Part shown: in pieces, positions 24,153 through 35,950 of the stretch
Layout of the letters: every line of letters begins with the position of its first letter
Position numbering within the stretch: the stretch's first letter is position 1
Assembly: GCF_000022065.1 (NCBI RefSeq)
Contig: NC_011898.1
Coordinates: forward strand, 1,324,001 to 1,388,000
DNA: 64,000 nucleotides
Reading direction: 5' to 3'
Source of the DNA: Ruminiclostridium cellulolyticum H10
GTDB lineage: Bacteria > Bacillota > Clostridia > Acetivibrionales > DSM-1351
Program-made: the position numbers and the translations under genes
Notes under the pieces: model-generated
The model's database searches: none
Seen by the model: only the letters and a program-made list of their open reading frames with translations
What the model was told of the DNA's origin: nothing

Positions 24153-27100
24153 ATGAGAAGAGTTATAAGTGCTTTTATAGCCGTAGTATTTATACTGGTA
24201 AGCTTGTTTTCAGGGATTACTAATGTAATGGCTCAACAAAATATTGACGATGCCATTAACTCTGCCGGTAATTGGCTTATGTCCAGTCAGAATACTGACG
24301 GTTCATGGGGTGAAACGACAGAAACAAAAAGCAGAATTACGTCCAAAGTTGTTGAAACTTTAAATAAATCTGGTTTAATTCCACAAAATAGTCAAAACGG
24401 AATGGGGTGGCTGACGAGTAACCCTCCCCAAAACAACACCGACCTGGCCAGATACCTATCCGTTGCTGGTCTTGATACTGCCAATAGAATAGCTGAAATA
24501 ATAAGCTCTCAGGCTGAGTTTGGCGGTTGGGGGACTGTAAACGGCGGAGCTACCGATAATCTGACTACATGCCTGATTGCATCTGTTTTGATGAAACGAG
24601 ACGGATATACAAAAGAAGTAACAAAGGCTGCCTATAATTTGCTATCAAATCAGAATCCTGATGGAAGCTGGGGTATGGTAAAAGGTACAAACACAGGCAG
24701 CACAGAACTGACGGGATTAGTAAGATCTTTTTTGACAGAATATCAAAGCAGGACAAGAATAAATATGTCAGTGGAACTGCAAAAGGCCGCCGAATGGCTA
24801 ATTGCTCACAGATATGCAGACAAAAGCTGGGGAAGTATAGAAGCCACTTATTTGGCTTTTTTAGGCCTTTGTAAAGATAAGCCGGAACTTGTTAGTAACA
24901 TACCCGATTACTTTATGAGTAAGCAGACTTCAAACGGTAGCTGGAACAATAACCCGTACGATACGGCTCTTGCAGTTGATCTGCTATATAGAGTAAATCT
25001 TCAATCTGCAGCTGGTATTAATGACATAAAACTTTATTCAAATGGTGTTACAACTGAAAGCTTTTCTCCAAAAGATCAGGTTGAAATAGTACCTGAGTAC
25101 ACAGGTCGCAGTATTCAGGTTTATGCAACGGTTATATCTCCGGACGGATTAAGAATTAATCTTTCACCAAACGCTATAGGTGGATTTTCCTGGGACTGCT
25201 CAATAAGCACTGAAGGAATCTATCAGGCTGAGGTTGTACTCAAAGATAACCAGGGAGAAATAAAGGCAATAAAAACAAAGCAATTCAATATTAAACCTAT
25301 ATTGGAAATAAGAGGCTGCGAAATAGAAATAACTCCCGGTGCATGTGTAATAAACAAGCCCGTTAAACCCCAGTTGGATTTTTATATAAATTGTAATGCC
25401 GCCAATATAAGTAAACCTGTCAAGGCAACTGTGAGTGTGCTTGACCCAAATGGATATGAAATATATACACAGGAGGCTTCTTCAATTTTAAAAACGGGTG
25501 AAAATACTATTTCACTTGGAAGTTTTTTGCCTGCTGTTACAAATCCTTCAGAATATAAAGTAAAAGCAGTATTGTATTATGATGGAAAGGAACTCTATAC
25601 AAGAAATGATTCTTTTCAAGTACTTGATACGGTTAATTCTACGTATACAACAAATGCTGATTTTGATTTGGGAACCCTGAAAGGTGTGAACCACACCGAA
25701 GTACCCGATCAGCTGCAGCTGAACAAGTATGCAGAGATTTTCCCATATATCTGGATTGCCAATGCTGGCGAAGGAACGGTATCTAAAATTGATACAAGGA
25801 CAGGTATGGAGGTTGCTCGATACCGAACAGGAAGTACAACCGGAACTAGTCCTTCACGTACCGCTGTTGATAAGGACGGTAACTGCTGGGTAGGAAACAG
25901 AGGAAACGGTACGGTAATAAAAATAGCAATGACAGGTGGTATAGATAAAAATAAAAATGGTAAGATCGAAACATCTACTGACCTTAATGGAAATGGCAAA
26001 ATAGATACTAATGAAATTCTCCCATGGGGACAGGACGAAGCAATTCTTGTTTCAAAATCTGTGGGAAATAGTTCGGAAAGCTTACCGAGAGCTGTAGCAA
26101 TTGACAAAAACAACAGAATATGGGTTGGATTATACAACGAAAAAAGGTTTGTAGTATTAAACCCTGATGACGGGAACTTTACAGGAATATCAGTAGCTAC
26201 CGTTTCACCACCTTACGGAGCGGTTATAGACAAGGACGGAGTTTTGTGGTCATCAGGAAACGGAACTCCATTAAGAATTGACAGCTTGGATACTAATACA
26301 AATACTTTCTTAAAAAGCTACGATGTCGGAAGAGGCCCTTACGGAATAGTCGTTGATAAAAATGGAATCGTTTGGGCTGCCTGTCCAACTAAAGATAGTA
26401 ACGATAGAAGTGCATTAATAAGGCTTAATCCAAGTACCGGGACATATACATACCATTATGGAAACGGAAATGTAGGCAGAGGAGTTGCTGTGGACAGGGA
26501 CGGCAACATATGGATGGCCTGTTCAGGAAATAACTGGGTCGATAAATTTGACTCTACAGGAAAATACCTTTTATCGGTAAATATAGGAGCTAGTGGAGGT
26601 TCGGTTCCCATAGGAGTGGGTGTTGACAGTGAGGGATATGTATGGGTAACCTGCAATAGCTCCAACAACACCTTCAAAATTAATACTTCTGGTAAAATAA
26701 TAGGCAGCTACGCTGTCGGTGCAGGACCATATACATATAGTGATATGACTGGTTATAACCTTCAAAATGTCACTGCTCATGACGGTGCCTGGGTTGTTAC
26801 ACATGATGGTGGAAACGAACAAAACACATGGTCCAATGTATCATGGGATCAGGTTATGCCCGAAAATACTGCTATAGCAGTAAGCGTAAAGGCTGCAAAT
26901 ACCATTGAGGAACTTGTAGGAAAAACATTTATAGCCATATCAAACGGAATACCTATTTCTAATGTAAGCGGACGTTTCTTAATGATTGAGGCAAAACTAA
27001 GTACTGCAAACTCGGCTAGTCCTATAATCAAGGAACTAAGAATTGAAGGTAAAAAGGGTGTTCTGACGGCTAATGCCGGAGAGGATATGAACATTAAGGC

Positions 27101-28826
27101 TTCACCGGGAGCTATTGATGCAGATGTAACCCTTGACGGGTCAAAATCAAGTGACCCGGACGGGAACAAACTTACATATAAGTGGAGCTGGAATAACGGA
27201 ACTGAGACGGCAGAAGGTATCCATCCCACAATAAAATTACCTGTGGGAACAACAGAAGTTTCTCTTGTAGTAAATAACGGATTAAGAAACTCGGAGCCGG
27301 ATACAATAAGGGTAACTGTTACTGAATTTTCGGTGCCTGATGATAAACCTCAAAAACCGGAGAATTTTAAAGCTGAAGTAACCGGAGGCACTGAAATATA
27401 TGTTTCATGGTCACCATCACTAAATTCCACTTTTTATGAATTAGAAGTTGACGGAAGTATTATAAACACAAAAAATATAACCTCATATTTACATAATGGA
27501 TTAATTCCAGGAAGTACCCACAAATACAGGGTAAGAGCGGTTAATTCAAAGGGATTCAGTGACTGGACTGACACGATTAGTGCTTCCACAGTAGACTATG
27601 CGGCCGAAATAGACCGTATTTTAAAAGAAGTAGAAGCAAAGCTTCCTGATTTAAAGTATTCTGAAATAATTCAAAAGACACAGGATTTGCTTGATTCCGC
27701 TAAAAAGCTGATGCCCAAAGTAAATGCAGGTCAGCTTAAAGACTCATTGCAGGCAAGAATAGATAAGGCACAGGATGCAATTATAGTTGCAGGAATTGAT
27801 GTTAAACTAACTGTGCTGGAAAATATACTGCCCAATATAAGCTCATTGGAACCTATAAAGAAAGCACTGGATGAGGTTCAGCTTGATGTTAATAATTTGC
27901 CTGCACGTCTGGATAAACAAAGAAATCAATTCCAGCTCAGAATAGATGAAATCTTAAAGCATTTTTCAAATCAGTGGTATTCAGAGCCTTCCATGGAATC
28001 TTCTAAAAGCAAGGCGGCCGTTATAAACGTAAACGGTAAAATTTATGCCATTGGCGGAATTAAGAGTGACGGAGTCCTTTTAGACACCATTGAAGAATAT
28101 AATCCTGAAACAAAAACATGGATAACCAAAACAAGTATGCCCGGCGGACCAAGGCAAGGTATGGCAGTAGCTGCAAAAGACGGAAACATATATGTTATAG
28201 GCGGCAAAGTTGGTTCAAAATACCTGGGACTTGTTGAAATGTATAATACTATGACAGATAAATGGACAAAGATGGCTGATATGCCCACAATAAGACAGGG
28301 GGCAGTAGCTGCTAATGTAAATGGTAAGATATATGTAATAGGAGGAAGTAATAGCACCAAATATTTTAGAAACGTTGAGGAGTATGATCCGGTTAATAAC
28401 AGATGGTCAACCGTTAGCAAAACTCCAATGCCTACAGCGAGAGATACAGCAGGAGTGGCTGTTGTAAACGGGGAAATATACGTGGTAGGAGGCTTCAACT
28501 CTACCAATAAATTTTTAAATTGTGTTGAGAGTTATAATCCCGCAGAAGACAAATGGGAGACAAAAACTTCTCTTAATGTTGCAAGACGTGCTCTGGGAGT
28601 TTGCCAGCTTAATAATATAATATATGCAATAGGCGGACGCAATAACGAAGGAGATTTGGGAGTAGTTGAAGTACTTGATCCAATAACAGGCACATGGAAG
28701 GAAAAGACTGAAATGTCTATGAAGAGAAGCTATTTAAGCATTGTACCTATCAATAGTTCAATCTATGCTTTAGGAGGAACTTATAATGAAAAGCCTGTAA
28801 ATACCGTGGAGCAGTTTATACCGTAA
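24153..28826 (+). CDS. Large secreted multidomain protein (cyclase-like repeats, NHL propeller, PKD, FN3, Kelch)
   Basis: A 1557-residue protein. A signal peptide ends near residue 27. Residues about 30-290 carry alpha-alpha repeats like squalene-hopene cyclase or prenyltransferase (NTDGSWGE, NPDGSWGM, NGSWNN). About 290-500 is beta-rich and Ig-like. About 525-860 is a streptogramin-lyase/NHL-type propeller (YIWIANAGEGTVSKIDT), interrupted near 597-620 by an EF-hand-like Asp/Asn stretch (DKNKNGKIETSTDLNGNGKID). About 970-1056 is a PKD-like domain (DGSKSSDPDGNKLTYKW), 1066-1146 fibronectin type III, 1150-1270 a helical spacer, and 1275-1557 a Kelch propeller (NGKIYVIGG repeats). No dockerin, LPxTG or S-layer anchor is seen. 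The make-up suggests binding or adhesion outside the cell, with no evident catalytic site. Confidence 0.85.
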   Translation: MRRVISAFIAVVFILVSLFSGITNVMAQQNIDDAINSAGNWLMSSQNTDGSWGETTETKSRITSKVVETLNKSGLIPQNSQNGMGWLTSNPPQNNTDLARYLSVAGLDTANRIAEIISSQAEFGGWGTVNGGATDNLTTCLIASVLMKRDGYTKEVTKAAYNLLSNQNPDGSWGMVKGTNTGSTELTGLVRSFLTEYQSRTRINMSVELQKAAEWLIAHRYADKSWGSIEATYLAFLGLCKDKPELVSNIPDYFMSKQTSNGSWNNNPYDTALAVDLLYRVNLQSAAGINDIKLYSNGVTTESFSPKDQVEIVPEYTGRSIQVYATVISPDGLRINLSPNAIGGFSWDCSISTEGIYQAEVVLKDNQGEIKAIKTKQFNIKPILEIRGCEIEITPGACVINKPVKPQLDFYINCNAANISKPVKATVSVLDPNGYEIYTQEASSILKTGENTISLGSFLPAVTNPSEYKVKAVLYYDGKELYTRNDSFQVLDTVNSTYTTNADFDLGTLKGVNHTEVPDQLQLNKYAEIFPYIWIANAGEGTVSKIDTRTGMEVARYRTGSTTGTSPSRTAVDKDGNCWVGNRGNGTVIKIAMTGGIDKNKNGKIETSTDLNGNGKIDTNEILPWGQDEAILVSKSVGNSSESLPRAVAIDKNNRIWVGLYNEKRFVVLNPDDGNFTGISVATVSPPYGAVIDKDGVLWSSGNGTPLRIDSLDTNTNTFLKSYDVGRGPYGIVVDKNGIVWAACPTKDSNDRSALIRLNPSTGTYTYHYGNGNVGRGVAVDRDGNIWMACSGNNWVDKFDSTGKYLLSVNIGASGGSVPIGVGVDSEGYVWVTCNSSNNTFKINTSGKIIGSYAVGAGPYTYSDMTGYNLQNVTAHDGAWVVTHDGGNEQNTWSNVSWDQVMPENTAIAVSVKAANTIEELVGKTFIAISNGIPISNVSGRFLMIEAKLSTANSASPIIKELRIEGKKGVLTANAGEDMNIKASPGAIDADVTLDGSKSSDPDGNKLTYKWSWNNGTETAEGIHPTIKLPVGTTEVSLVVNNGLRNSEPDTIRVTVTEFSVPDDKPQKPENFKAEVTGGTEIYVSWSPSLNSTFYELEVDGSIINTKNITSYLHNGLIPGSTHKYRVRAVNSKGFSDWTDTISASTVDYAAEIDRILKEVEAKLPDLKYSEIIQKTQDLLDSAKKLMPKVNAGQLKDSLQARIDKAQDAIIVAGIDVKLTVLENILPNISSLEPIKKALDEVQLDVNNLPARLDKQRNQFQLRIDEILKHFSNQWYSEPSMESSKSKAAVINVNGKIYAIGGIKSDGVLLDTIEEYNPETKTWITKTSMPGGPRQGMAVAAKDGNIYVIGGKVGSKYLGLVEMYNTMTDKWTKMADMPTIRQGAVAANVNGKIYVIGGSNSTKYFRNVEEYDPVNNRWSTVSKTPMPTARDTAGVAVVNGEIYVVGGFNSTNKFLNCVESYNPAEDKWETKTSLNVARRALGVCQLNNIIYAIGGRNNEGDLGVVEVLDPITGTWKEKTEMSMKRSYLSIVPINSSIYALGGTYNEKPVNTVEQFIP

Positions 28827-28874
28827 AGAATCACCCTTAAAAGTACCAGAATACAGTTTTAATGAGTATATTTA

Positions 28875-28905
28875 ATGGGGCTGTTTTGCAACAGCCCCAT
28901 TTCTT
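28875..28905 (+). terminator. Terminator built from MITE-end sequence
   Basis: Perfect 11-bp stem ATGGGGCTGTT / AACAGCCCCAT with a four-base loop, followed by TTCTT. The arms equal the terminal repeat of the MITE copies at 15192 and 56839, as if two ends were fused head to head. Confidence 0.7.
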
Positions 28906-28975
28906 GACTATCAAAAACTAATCCCCTTGACAACTAAACGAGTTAGCTTTAAACTTATATTAATAATGTTTACAG

Positions 28976-29240
28976 GCTGTGAAGAGAAGAGTAGACAACG
29001 TAGCGGATACAGAGAACCCCGGGAGTGCTGAGAACGGGGGGGGGCGAATTTGTTGAAGATGGACTCGGAGCTTCGTGCTGAGGGCTGGTACTCCGGCTTT
29101 AGGTATCGACGGGAACACCCGTTATAGTGTATACTGTATTATGCAGTTGTTAAGGCTTTTGCCGTGAGGCATTGGCAAATTAAAGTGGTAACACGAGTTT
29201 TCTCGTCTTTAAATAAGAAATTATTTAAAGGCGTTTTTTA
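28976..29240 (+). promoter_or_regulatory. T-box leader of metG, specifier ATG
   Basis: Stem I elements are visible (GAAGAG-AGTA, CAGAGAAC, GTGCTGAGAACGG) with the specifier region GAAGATGGAC, reading codon ATG at 29059-29061 for methionine. The T-box core AAAGTGGTAACACGAG lies at 29182-29197; its TGGT suits a tRNA with an A discriminator base. A terminator stem (29204-29233, CTTTAAATAA arms) and T run follow. Uncharged tRNA-Met should stabilise the antiterminator and turn on metG. Confidence 0.9.
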
Positions 29241-29276
29241 TTTTAATAAAAAGATAGCAATCAGGAGGAATTAACA

Positions 29277-31241
29277 ATGTCAAAAAAACCTTATTATTTG
29301 ACTACGGCTATTGCATACACGTCCAGTAAGCCTCATATAGGAAATACTTTTGAAATAGTATTGGCTGATAGTTTTGCAAGATTCAAAAGAATGCAGGGAT
29401 ATGATGTACGTTTTCAGACCGGGACTGATGAGCATGGTCAGAAAATAGAACTGAAAGCCAAGGAAGCCGGAATCAGCCCTAAGGAATACGTTGATGGCTT
29501 TGCAAAAGAAATACAGCGTATCTGCGATTTAATGAATACCTCATATGATAAGTTCATACGTACAACCGATGACTATCACGAGAAGCAGGTACAGAAAATT
29601 TTCAAAAAGCTTTATGAACAGGGAGATATCTACAAAGGATACTATGAAGGAATGTACTGTACTCCCTGTGAAGCATTTTTTACGTCTTCACAGTTAGTTG
29701 ACGGCAAATGCCCGGACTGCGGAAGGGAATGTCATCCTGCGAAAGAGGAGGCATACTTTTTAAAGCTAAGTAAATATGCAGATAGATTGATACAGCACAT
29801 TAATGAACATCCCGAGTTTATTCAGCCGGAGTCCAGAAAAAATGAAATGATGAACAACTTTTTACTCGCAGGGTTACAGGACTTGTGTGTTTCAAGAACC
29901 TCTTTCAAATGGGGAATTCCTGTGGATTTCGATGACAAGCATGTTGTGTATGTGTGGATTGACGCACTAAGCAACTATATAACAGGCTTGGGCTTTGATG
30001 CTGACGGTAACAGTGATGAAATGTTTAATAAGTTCTGGCCGGCCGATTTACATCTCATAGGCAAGGACATTCTTAGATTCCATACAATCTATTGGCCTAT
30101 TATGCTGATGGCATTAGAAGTGCCGCTGCCGAAGCAGGTGTTTGGTCATCCGTGGCTGCTCATGGGCAACGGAAAAATGAGTAAATCCAAAGGAAATGTA
30201 ATATACGCTGATGAGCTGGTTGATATCTTCGGAGTAGATGCGGTAAGATACTATATTCTCCATGATATGCCATTTGACAATGATGGTGTAATTTCCTGGG
30301 AATTGATTACTGAACGTATTAATTCGGATTTGGCCAATGTACTTGGAAATCTGGTTAACCGTGTAATCGCAATGACTAACAAGTATTTTTCAGGAGTTGT
30401 AAATAATTCAAATGTAAGAGAAGATATTGACAACGAATTAATAGAGCTAACTTTAAAAACACCCGAAACAGTAGTTGAGAAAATGGATAAATTAAGGGTA
30501 GCGGATGCACTTTCAGAAATATTTACATTATTTAAACGCTGCAATAAATACATTGATGAAACAATGCCATGGATACTTGCAAAGGATGAAGCTAAAAAGG
30601 CAAGACTGGAAACAGTGCTTTACAATCTTGTAGAAGGCATTGTAACCGGGGCAAGCTTATTGGAAGCATTCATGCCTGAAACCGCACAAAAGATAGTTGC
30701 TCAATTAAATACTACCGTCAGACCTTTGAAGGATATGAAGGTTTTTGGACAATACAAATCAGGAACAAAGGTTACGGAAAATCCTGAAATCCTATTTTTA
30801 AGAATGGATATAAAAGATATACTGGAAAAGGCAGGACAAAAAGAAGAGCCTGAAACGACTCCTGAACCTGCTGCGGAAGAAAAAAATGAGAATGTGATAA
30901 ATATTGAGCCAAAGGAAGAAATAACCTATGACGATTTTATGAAAATGCAATTCCAAGTAGGTGAGATAGTGGAATGTGCAGAGGTACCAAAATCCAAAAA
31001 ATTATTGTGTTCACAGGTTAAAATAGGCGGGCAGACAAGACAGATAGTATCAGGAATCAAAAAGCATTACACTCCCGAACAAATGGTAGGAAAAAAGGTT
31101 ATGGTATTAGTAAATCTTAAGCCAATAAAGCTTGCAGGTGTACTCTCGGAAGGCATGCTTTTATGTGCGGAGGAAGAAAATGGAGAGCTTGCACTTATGG
31201 TACCTGAAAAAACAATGCCATCAGGGGCTGAAATCAGATAA
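29277..31241 (+). CDS. metG: Methionyl-tRNA synthetase
   Basis: A 654-residue class I synthetase. PHIGN (HIGH motif) lies near residue 19, a zinc knuckle with CTPC and CPDC near 127-147, and KMSKSKGN near 300. A C-terminal tRNA-binding OB-fold domain (about 550-654, MQFQVGEIVECAEVPKSKKL) is fused, as in dimeric bacterial MetRS. Controlled by the T-box leader just upstream. Confidence 0.97.
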   Translation: MSKKPYYLTTAIAYTSSKPHIGNTFEIVLADSFARFKRMQGYDVRFQTGTDEHGQKIELKAKEAGISPKEYVDGFAKEIQRICDLMNTSYDKFIRTTDDYHEKQVQKIFKKLYEQGDIYKGYYEGMYCTPCEAFFTSSQLVDGKCPDCGRECHPAKEEAYFLKLSKYADRLIQHINEHPEFIQPESRKNEMMNNFLLAGLQDLCVSRTSFKWGIPVDFDDKHVVYVWIDALSNYITGLGFDADGNSDEMFNKFWPADLHLIGKDILRFHTIYWPIMLMALEVPLPKQVFGHPWLLMGNGKMSKSKGNVIYADELVDIFGVDAVRYYILHDMPFDNDGVISWELITERINSDLANVLGNLVNRVIAMTNKYFSGVVNNSNVREDIDNELIELTLKTPETVVEKMDKLRVADALSEIFTLFKRCNKYIDETMPWILAKDEAKKARLETVLYNLVEGIVTGASLLEAFMPETAQKIVAQLNTTVRPLKDMKVFGQYKSGTKVTENPEILFLRMDIKDILEKAGQKEEPETTPEPAAEEKNENVINIEPKEEITYDDFMKMQFQVGEIVECAEVPKSKKLLCSQVKIGGQTRQIVSGIKKHYTPEQMVGKKVMVLVNLKPIKLAGVLSEGMLLCAEEENGELALMVPEKTMPSGAEIR

Positions 31242-31285
31242 CAGTGTGTGTTTGGCAAAGGGATAATAAATATTTAGCAGTGTAT

Positions 31286-31320
31286 GGGATGTACCGAGGT
31301 CATTGGTACATCCCCTTTTT
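31286..31320 (+). terminator. Intrinsic terminator after metG
   Basis: Perfect 10-bp stem GGGATGTACC / GGTACATCCC with a nine-base loop and a T run to 31320. Confidence 0.92.
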
Positions 31321-31342
31321 ATATCAATAAAAATAAAATTAA

Positions 31343-31371
31343 TTGAATAGTGGGAACTATTAAAGTATAAT
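31343..31371 (+). promoter_or_regulatory. Promoter of the cel5A gene
   Basis: TTGAAT (31343-31348), 17-bp spacer, TATAAT (31366-31371). Transcription should begin near 31378, leaving a leader of about 380 nt before the cellulase start. Confidence 0.6.
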
Positions 31372-31377
31372 ATGAAC

Positions 31378-33187
<1,810 letters not shown>

Positions 33188-33209
33188 ACAATTGTTTCTG
33201 AAAAAAAGT

Positions 33210-33252
33210 ATCATTCAGTAGGGGATAATAACCTTCTGAATGATATTTTTTT
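33210..33252 (+). terminator. Intrinsic terminator after cel5A
   Basis: Stem ATCATTCAG / CTGAATGAT, extended inward by AGG/CCT with a small interior mismatch, then seven Ts. Confidence 0.9.
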
Positions 33253-33347
33253 AAGACATAGGTTACCGTACAAAATACTTTATAAATTACCTGAATAATA
33301 TGTAAATAAAATATAGTAAGCTAATGAATAAAGGTATATAATGTATA

Positions 33348-33866
33348 TTGCAGAAACTGCAAATATTATACATAGATAGGGGAATATGTAAAGGTATGAT
33401 AGAATCAGGTAAAGAATTTATAATGGAAAATGTTCTCTCTCTTAGAAAAAAGATGACTCAGAAGGAATTAGATAATCAATTGGAGAAAATAGGAGAATTT
33501 CTTCAAAACAATGGTGCAACCCAAGCCGGCCCTATAGTTACGGTAACATTCGGAATAGAAACAAAAGAAAGAGAACCTTTATTGGATATGGAAATACTAG
33601 TTCCAATGGACAAGGAATTGGAACTATCGGGCGACTATGTATTTAAACCCTTATTTCGCATAACTAATGCAGTATATGCAAGACACAAAGGAAATCCCGC
33701 AGATTTACAGCGAACATACAATGAGATGATTTTATTTATTCAAGAAAATAATCTCCAACAGATAACTGTAGGCTATAATGTTTTAATTAATGAGCCTATG
33801 CCCGGATTGACACTGGATGATATGATTATAGACGTTTACATAGGAATAAATCCGAATATTCTTTAG
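33348..33866 (+). CDS. GyrI-like/DUF5085-type small protein
   Basis: A 172-residue soluble protein starting with TTG at 33348. ATG 33396 or ATG 33423 (147 residues) are possible later starts, and none has a strong ribosome site. A conserved-looking block ENVLSLRKKMTQKEL is followed by a beta-rich region like the effector-binding domain of GyrI/AraC regulators (DMEILVPMD). No DNA-binding domain is seen. I place it near DUF5085 from memory only; function unknown. Confidence 0.55.
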   Translation: MQKLQILYIDRGICKGMIESGKEFIMENVLSLRKKMTQKELDNQLEKIGEFLQNNGATQAGPIVTVTFGIETKEREPLLDMEILVPMDKELELSGDYVFKPLFRITNAVYARHKGNPADLQRTYNEMILFIQENNLQQITVGYNVLINEPMPGLTLDDMIIDVYIGINPNIL

Positions 33867-33951
33867 ACTAAAATATATTGATATGTGTAATATTTTGAAA
33901 TTATTAATGCAGGTAATCCAGAGAGTTAATTTTGAAATAATTTGATTAAAG

Positions 33952-33989
33952 AAGGCATCAATCAGAAAGATCACTGATTAATGCCTTTT
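33952..33989. terminator. Bidirectional terminator between convergent genes
   Basis: AAGGCAT-c-AATCAG (33952-33965) pairs with CTGATT-a-ATGCCTT (33974-33987), with T runs on both sides, between the DUF5085-like gene and the dockerin-CotH gene. Confidence 0.85.
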
Positions 33990-34084
33990 AATAACTATAA
34001 ATTTTTGGACCATTTTTTATATATGCAAATATCTACTCAAAGTAGTACTACAGTTTACCTTGAAACTAATATCTAATTCCCGGT

Positions 34085-35950
34085 TCAACCACCCCAACCG
34101 GGCCATCCGGGATTTGTATTTGTGGTTGGCTTCCATCCGGATTTATCCAACCAAGCAGCTCTTTGGAGCAGAAAGTTCTGTAAAATTGTTACTTGTTCTT
34201 CCCATGTCTGGGTGGTTTGGGTACTGAAACCACCTACAGTGGCTGTGCCCAGATTGTTCCATTTCTGAAAATTACGTTTGGCTCCGTTGGCTAAAGGTGT
34301 TGTCAGCTTTTGAACCAGTGCTTTTATCTGTGTGTCGGAAAGGGGACCATTACGTAATTCCTGCCAGCGAGCACTTATCTTGCTTTGGAAAGCAGAGTCC
34401 TGCATAAGCTTGTAGTACCAATCACATGTGGAACTCATTCCAAACATTGGCTGAAATTGCCAACCTTCTACGTAATTTGTCTGCATACCCATCATACCTG
34501 TTACGCAGTTGTAACCCAGATCATAGTCCCAAACCGGACCTGCCGCCAGCTTTGCACCACGGTCCTTATATATGTAGGTGCTGCGCATGTATGAGTCACC
34601 TTCACGGGCAAGCTCATTTTCGATAATGTAGTTTATGAAGGAATCAACATCGATGTAAGCAGGATACCCGGTTGTTGGGTCAGAAGGATTAGTACTGCGA
34701 ATAGAGTTATGCACCTTTTGAATATAGTTGCTTATCCATGTCAACTGTTGGGGCAGCAGGTCATCAGGATCTTTTATCTCAAGATCGTTCCAGCCCGACC
34801 CTTTTACCAACGGTCCGTCTGTTGCCATCATATTGAACTGCATCAGGTAACCTCCGGTTATGTTCGGTTCTGTTAGATCATCGTCCTTGAGCTTTTTAAT
34901 ATTAACACGGTCCTTGTCGATTTCAAGTGTTTCTGTGAGAAGATATACTCCTTGGTAGTCTGCTGAGGATAACGGCTGATTATCAAGATTGAGATACACT
35001 TCCACAAATCTGTACCTTGGTGCTTTCAATCCCATAGTTGTTCCTAATTCATAAGCAAGAGCATTTCTTATAAGAGATTTATCAGGAAAAGGTGAAAGTA
35101 ACGCCCAGTCGCCGTCGCCGGGCATACCCAACAAGGAATACTTGGCATCTTCGTTCTGATTATCCCACAATTCAAGACGATAAGGTGTTTTTTCAAAATT
35201 TGCTGATGACTGGCCACGTACATGGAAGCCGGCGCGGGTGGCGACTGTTGGTGTTTGTAGTAGGGAAACTTCATTATTCTTTGGTTCCATCAGCATAATA
35301 GCAACGTCCTTATATTCACGTGCAGGTTTTCCTCCGCCGTAAGCATCCAGAATTAATACAGGGAGATCATGCTTTGTATCTATGGCACTGGAAACGTAGA
35401 TTGCTGTGCCCATTTTACCGCTTGGAGTCCCGTTTACAAAAGATTGAGCTCTCAACTGTGTTGTCCTGGTAAACGACAAAGGACTGGTATATGCAGGGGA
35501 ACTGGCGGTAGGAACACTCCCGTCAACAGTGTAACGGATTTGGGCACCAGCAATCTTTGAATTCAATGACACTGAAACCTGATTGCTGAAAGTACCGCTT
35601 GGAGCGGAGAAAACAATATCTCCGGTCAATTGGGCCGCAGGAGTATTATCTCCGGGCGTTGTATTGTTATCGGCCGGAAATTTAGTAATAATATGCAGAA
35701 TATATTGTTTCATTAATGCTAAATCAATAGCGTCTATGTTACCGTCTCCATTTACATCAGCTGCTGCAGGATTACTTATGGTCACGCTGCCAAAAAGATA
35801 ACCCTTCATAATGGAATAGTCGATGGAATCTACGGAACTGTCTGAATTCAGGTCCCCGTACACTGTAGCAGCACCGACAAAGGACATGGAAAAAAGGCAG
35901 GTGACGAGTGCAATAGCCGATAACAGTAATAGCAAGCGACTTTTTTTCAT
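34085..35950 (-). CDS. Dockerin-containing CotH-family protein
   Basis: A 621-residue secreted protein. Signal peptide about 1-28, then a type I dockerin immediately at the mature N terminus (about 31-91, DLNSDSSVDSID and DVNGDGNIDAID repeats), then a chitobiase C-terminal/Fn3-like domain (about 115-190, YTVDGSVPTASSPAY), then a CotH kinase-like domain (about 200-610) with HVRGQSS and the VWDYDLGYN active-site-like motif. CotH proteins are atypical secretory kinases; dockerin-bearing ones occur in cellulosomes. ATG 35950 has GGAGG ten bases upstream. An N-terminal dockerin is less common than a C-terminal one. Monocistronic. Confidence 0.9.
   Translation of the reverse strand: MKKSRLLLLLSAIALVTCLFSMSFVGAATVYGDLNSDSSVDSIDYSIMKGYLFGSVTISNPAAADVNGDGNIDAIDLALMKQYILHIITKFPADNNTTPGDNTPAAQLTGDIVFSAPSGTFSNQVSVSLNSKIAGAQIRYTVDGSVPTASSPAYTSPLSFTRTTQLRAQSFVNGTPSGKMGTAIYVSSAIDTKHDLPVLILDAYGGGKPAREYKDVAIMLMEPKNNEVSLLQTPTVATRAGFHVRGQSSANFEKTPYRLELWDNQNEDAKYSLLGMPGDGDWALLSPFPDKSLIRNALAYELGTTMGLKAPRYRFVEVYLNLDNQPLSSADYQGVYLLTETLEIDKDRVNIKKLKDDDLTEPNITGGYLMQFNMMATDGPLVKGSGWNDLEIKDPDDLLPQQLTWISNYIQKVHNSIRSTNPSDPTTGYPAYIDVDSFINYIIENELAREGDSYMRSTYIYKDRGAKLAAGPVWDYDLGYNCVTGMMGMQTNYVEGWQFQPMFGMSSTCDWYYKLMQDSAFQSKISARWQELRNGPLSDTQIKALVQKLTTPLANGAKRNFQKWNNLGTATVGGFSTQTTQTWEEQVTILQNFLLQRAAWLDKSGWKPTTNTNPGWPGWGG

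Noticed and set aside
25709-28507. Several minus-strand frames inside the giant secreted-protein gene
   Set aside because: All are antisense shadows of a continuous 1557-codon gene with consistent domains.
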